A stretch of 14,915 bases of DNA from Alphaproteobacteria bacterium. GTDB lineage: Bacteria; Pseudomonadota; Alphaproteobacteria; Rhizobiales; Aestuariivirgaceae. Both the position numbers and the translations under genes were made by a program. The notes beneath the pieces were generated by a model, which searched no databases, was not told the DNA's origin, and was given only the letters and a program-made list of their open reading frames with translations. The stretch spans positions 1-14,915 of the forward strand of contig JAPLOT010000024.1 of NCBI GenBank assembly GCA_026400595.1. Direction: 5' to 3'. Positions 13,896 to 14,915 of the stretch are shown in pieces. How positions within the stretch are numbered: the first letter of the stretch is position 1; the number at the start of each line of letters is the position of its first letter.

Positions 13896-14186
13896 ATGAA
13901 GTTCCGTCCTCTGCACGACCGCGTCGTCGTCAAGCGGGTTGAGGAAGACACCAAGACCAAGGGTGGCATCATCATCCCGGACACCGCCCAGGAGAAGCCG
14001 ATGCAGGGCGAAGTCATCGCCGTCGGCCCGGGTGGCCGCGACGAGGCCGGCAAGCTGACCCCGCTCGACGTCAAGAAGGGCGACCGCGTCCTGTTCGGCA
14101 AGTGGTCAGGCACCGAAGTCAAGATCGACGGTACCGAGTACCTGATCATGAAAGAGTCCGACATCATGGGCGTGTTGGACAAGTAA
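13896..14186 (+). CDS. groES: Co-chaperonin GroES
   Basis: GroES is the heptameric lid of the GroEL folding chamber. The 96-residue product has the family start MKFRPLHDRVVVKRVEEDTK, the mobile loop TKGGIIIPDTAQEKPMQG at about 21-38, the roof segment VGPGG around 44-48, and the C-terminal DGTEYLIMKESDIMGVLDK. I chose the ATG at 13896 because a strong GAGGAG (13883-13888) precedes it by 7 nt. An in-frame extension to 13818 would begin within CIRCE and is not family-like. groEL follows after 47 bp, and both are governed by the RpoH-like promoter and CIRCE. Nothing unusual is seen. Confidence 0.98.
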   Translation: MKFRPLHDRVVVKRVEEDTKTKGGIIIPDTAQEKPMQGEVIAVGPGGRDEAGKLTPLDVKKGDRVLFGKWSGTEVKIDGTEYLIMKESDIMGVLDK

Positions 14187-14233
14187 GTCCGGCGCCAACG
14201 ACAGTTTAATCCAGTCAGTAAAGGAAGACACAC

Positions 14234-14915
<682 letters not shown>

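Overview
The window is high-GC DNA with densely packed genes and looks like a chromosomal core segment of an alphaproteobacterium, most likely Hyphomicrobiales (Rhizobiales). The evidence is a DUF4167 protein, the order lysC - ptsP - (RodZ-like) - (dtd) - prfA - prmC - DUF4167 with ubiG divergent from lysC, and a groESL operon with CIRCE behind an alphaproteobacterial heat-shock-type promoter. The species cannot be named from this sequence. I see no plasmid, phage, insertion-sequence or CRISPR signature.

Left block (1-8343, all on the minus strand; transcription runs from lysC towards position 1): lysC (aspartate kinase), ptsP (EI-Ntr of the nitrogen PTS), a membrane-anchored RodZ-like HTH protein, dtd (D-aminoacyl-tRNA deacylase, TTG start), prfA (RF1), prmC (methylates the release-factor GGQ) and a DUF4167 protein cut by the window edge. 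The prfA-prmC overlap and the 10-nt RodZ-like/dtd spacing suggest translational coupling. A 328-bp gap before the DUF4167 gene holds only weak signals.

Middle block (8508-11946, plus strand): ubiG (ubiquinone O-methyltransferase) is followed 11 nt later by a xylulokinase-type FGGY kinase (xylB) and a likely intrinsic terminator. Next comes a PAP2-family membrane phosphatase/transferase gene whose reading frame is broken by an apparent one-base deletion near 11522. The membrane half lies in one frame and the catalytic half in the -1 frame.

Right block (11960-14915): a small DUF1127 gene (minus) faces a MocR-type GntR/aminotransferase regulator (plus) across about 100 AT-rich bases. That spacer holds overlapping divergent promoters, an 11-bp-arm inverted repeat and four copies of a TGACAAT half-site. 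This is the most interesting regulatory structure here, and the pairing resembles yjiR/yjiS of E. coli. After the MocR gene comes groES-groEL (groEL cut by the window end), with an RpoH-like promoter and a perfect CIRCE operator, so dual heat-shock control is likely.

I do not see a new multi-gene system. The points deserving a second look are the MocR/DUF1127 operator array, the PAP2 frameshift, a near-consensus CtrA box before the RodZ-like gene, and the lone xylulokinase behind ubiG.
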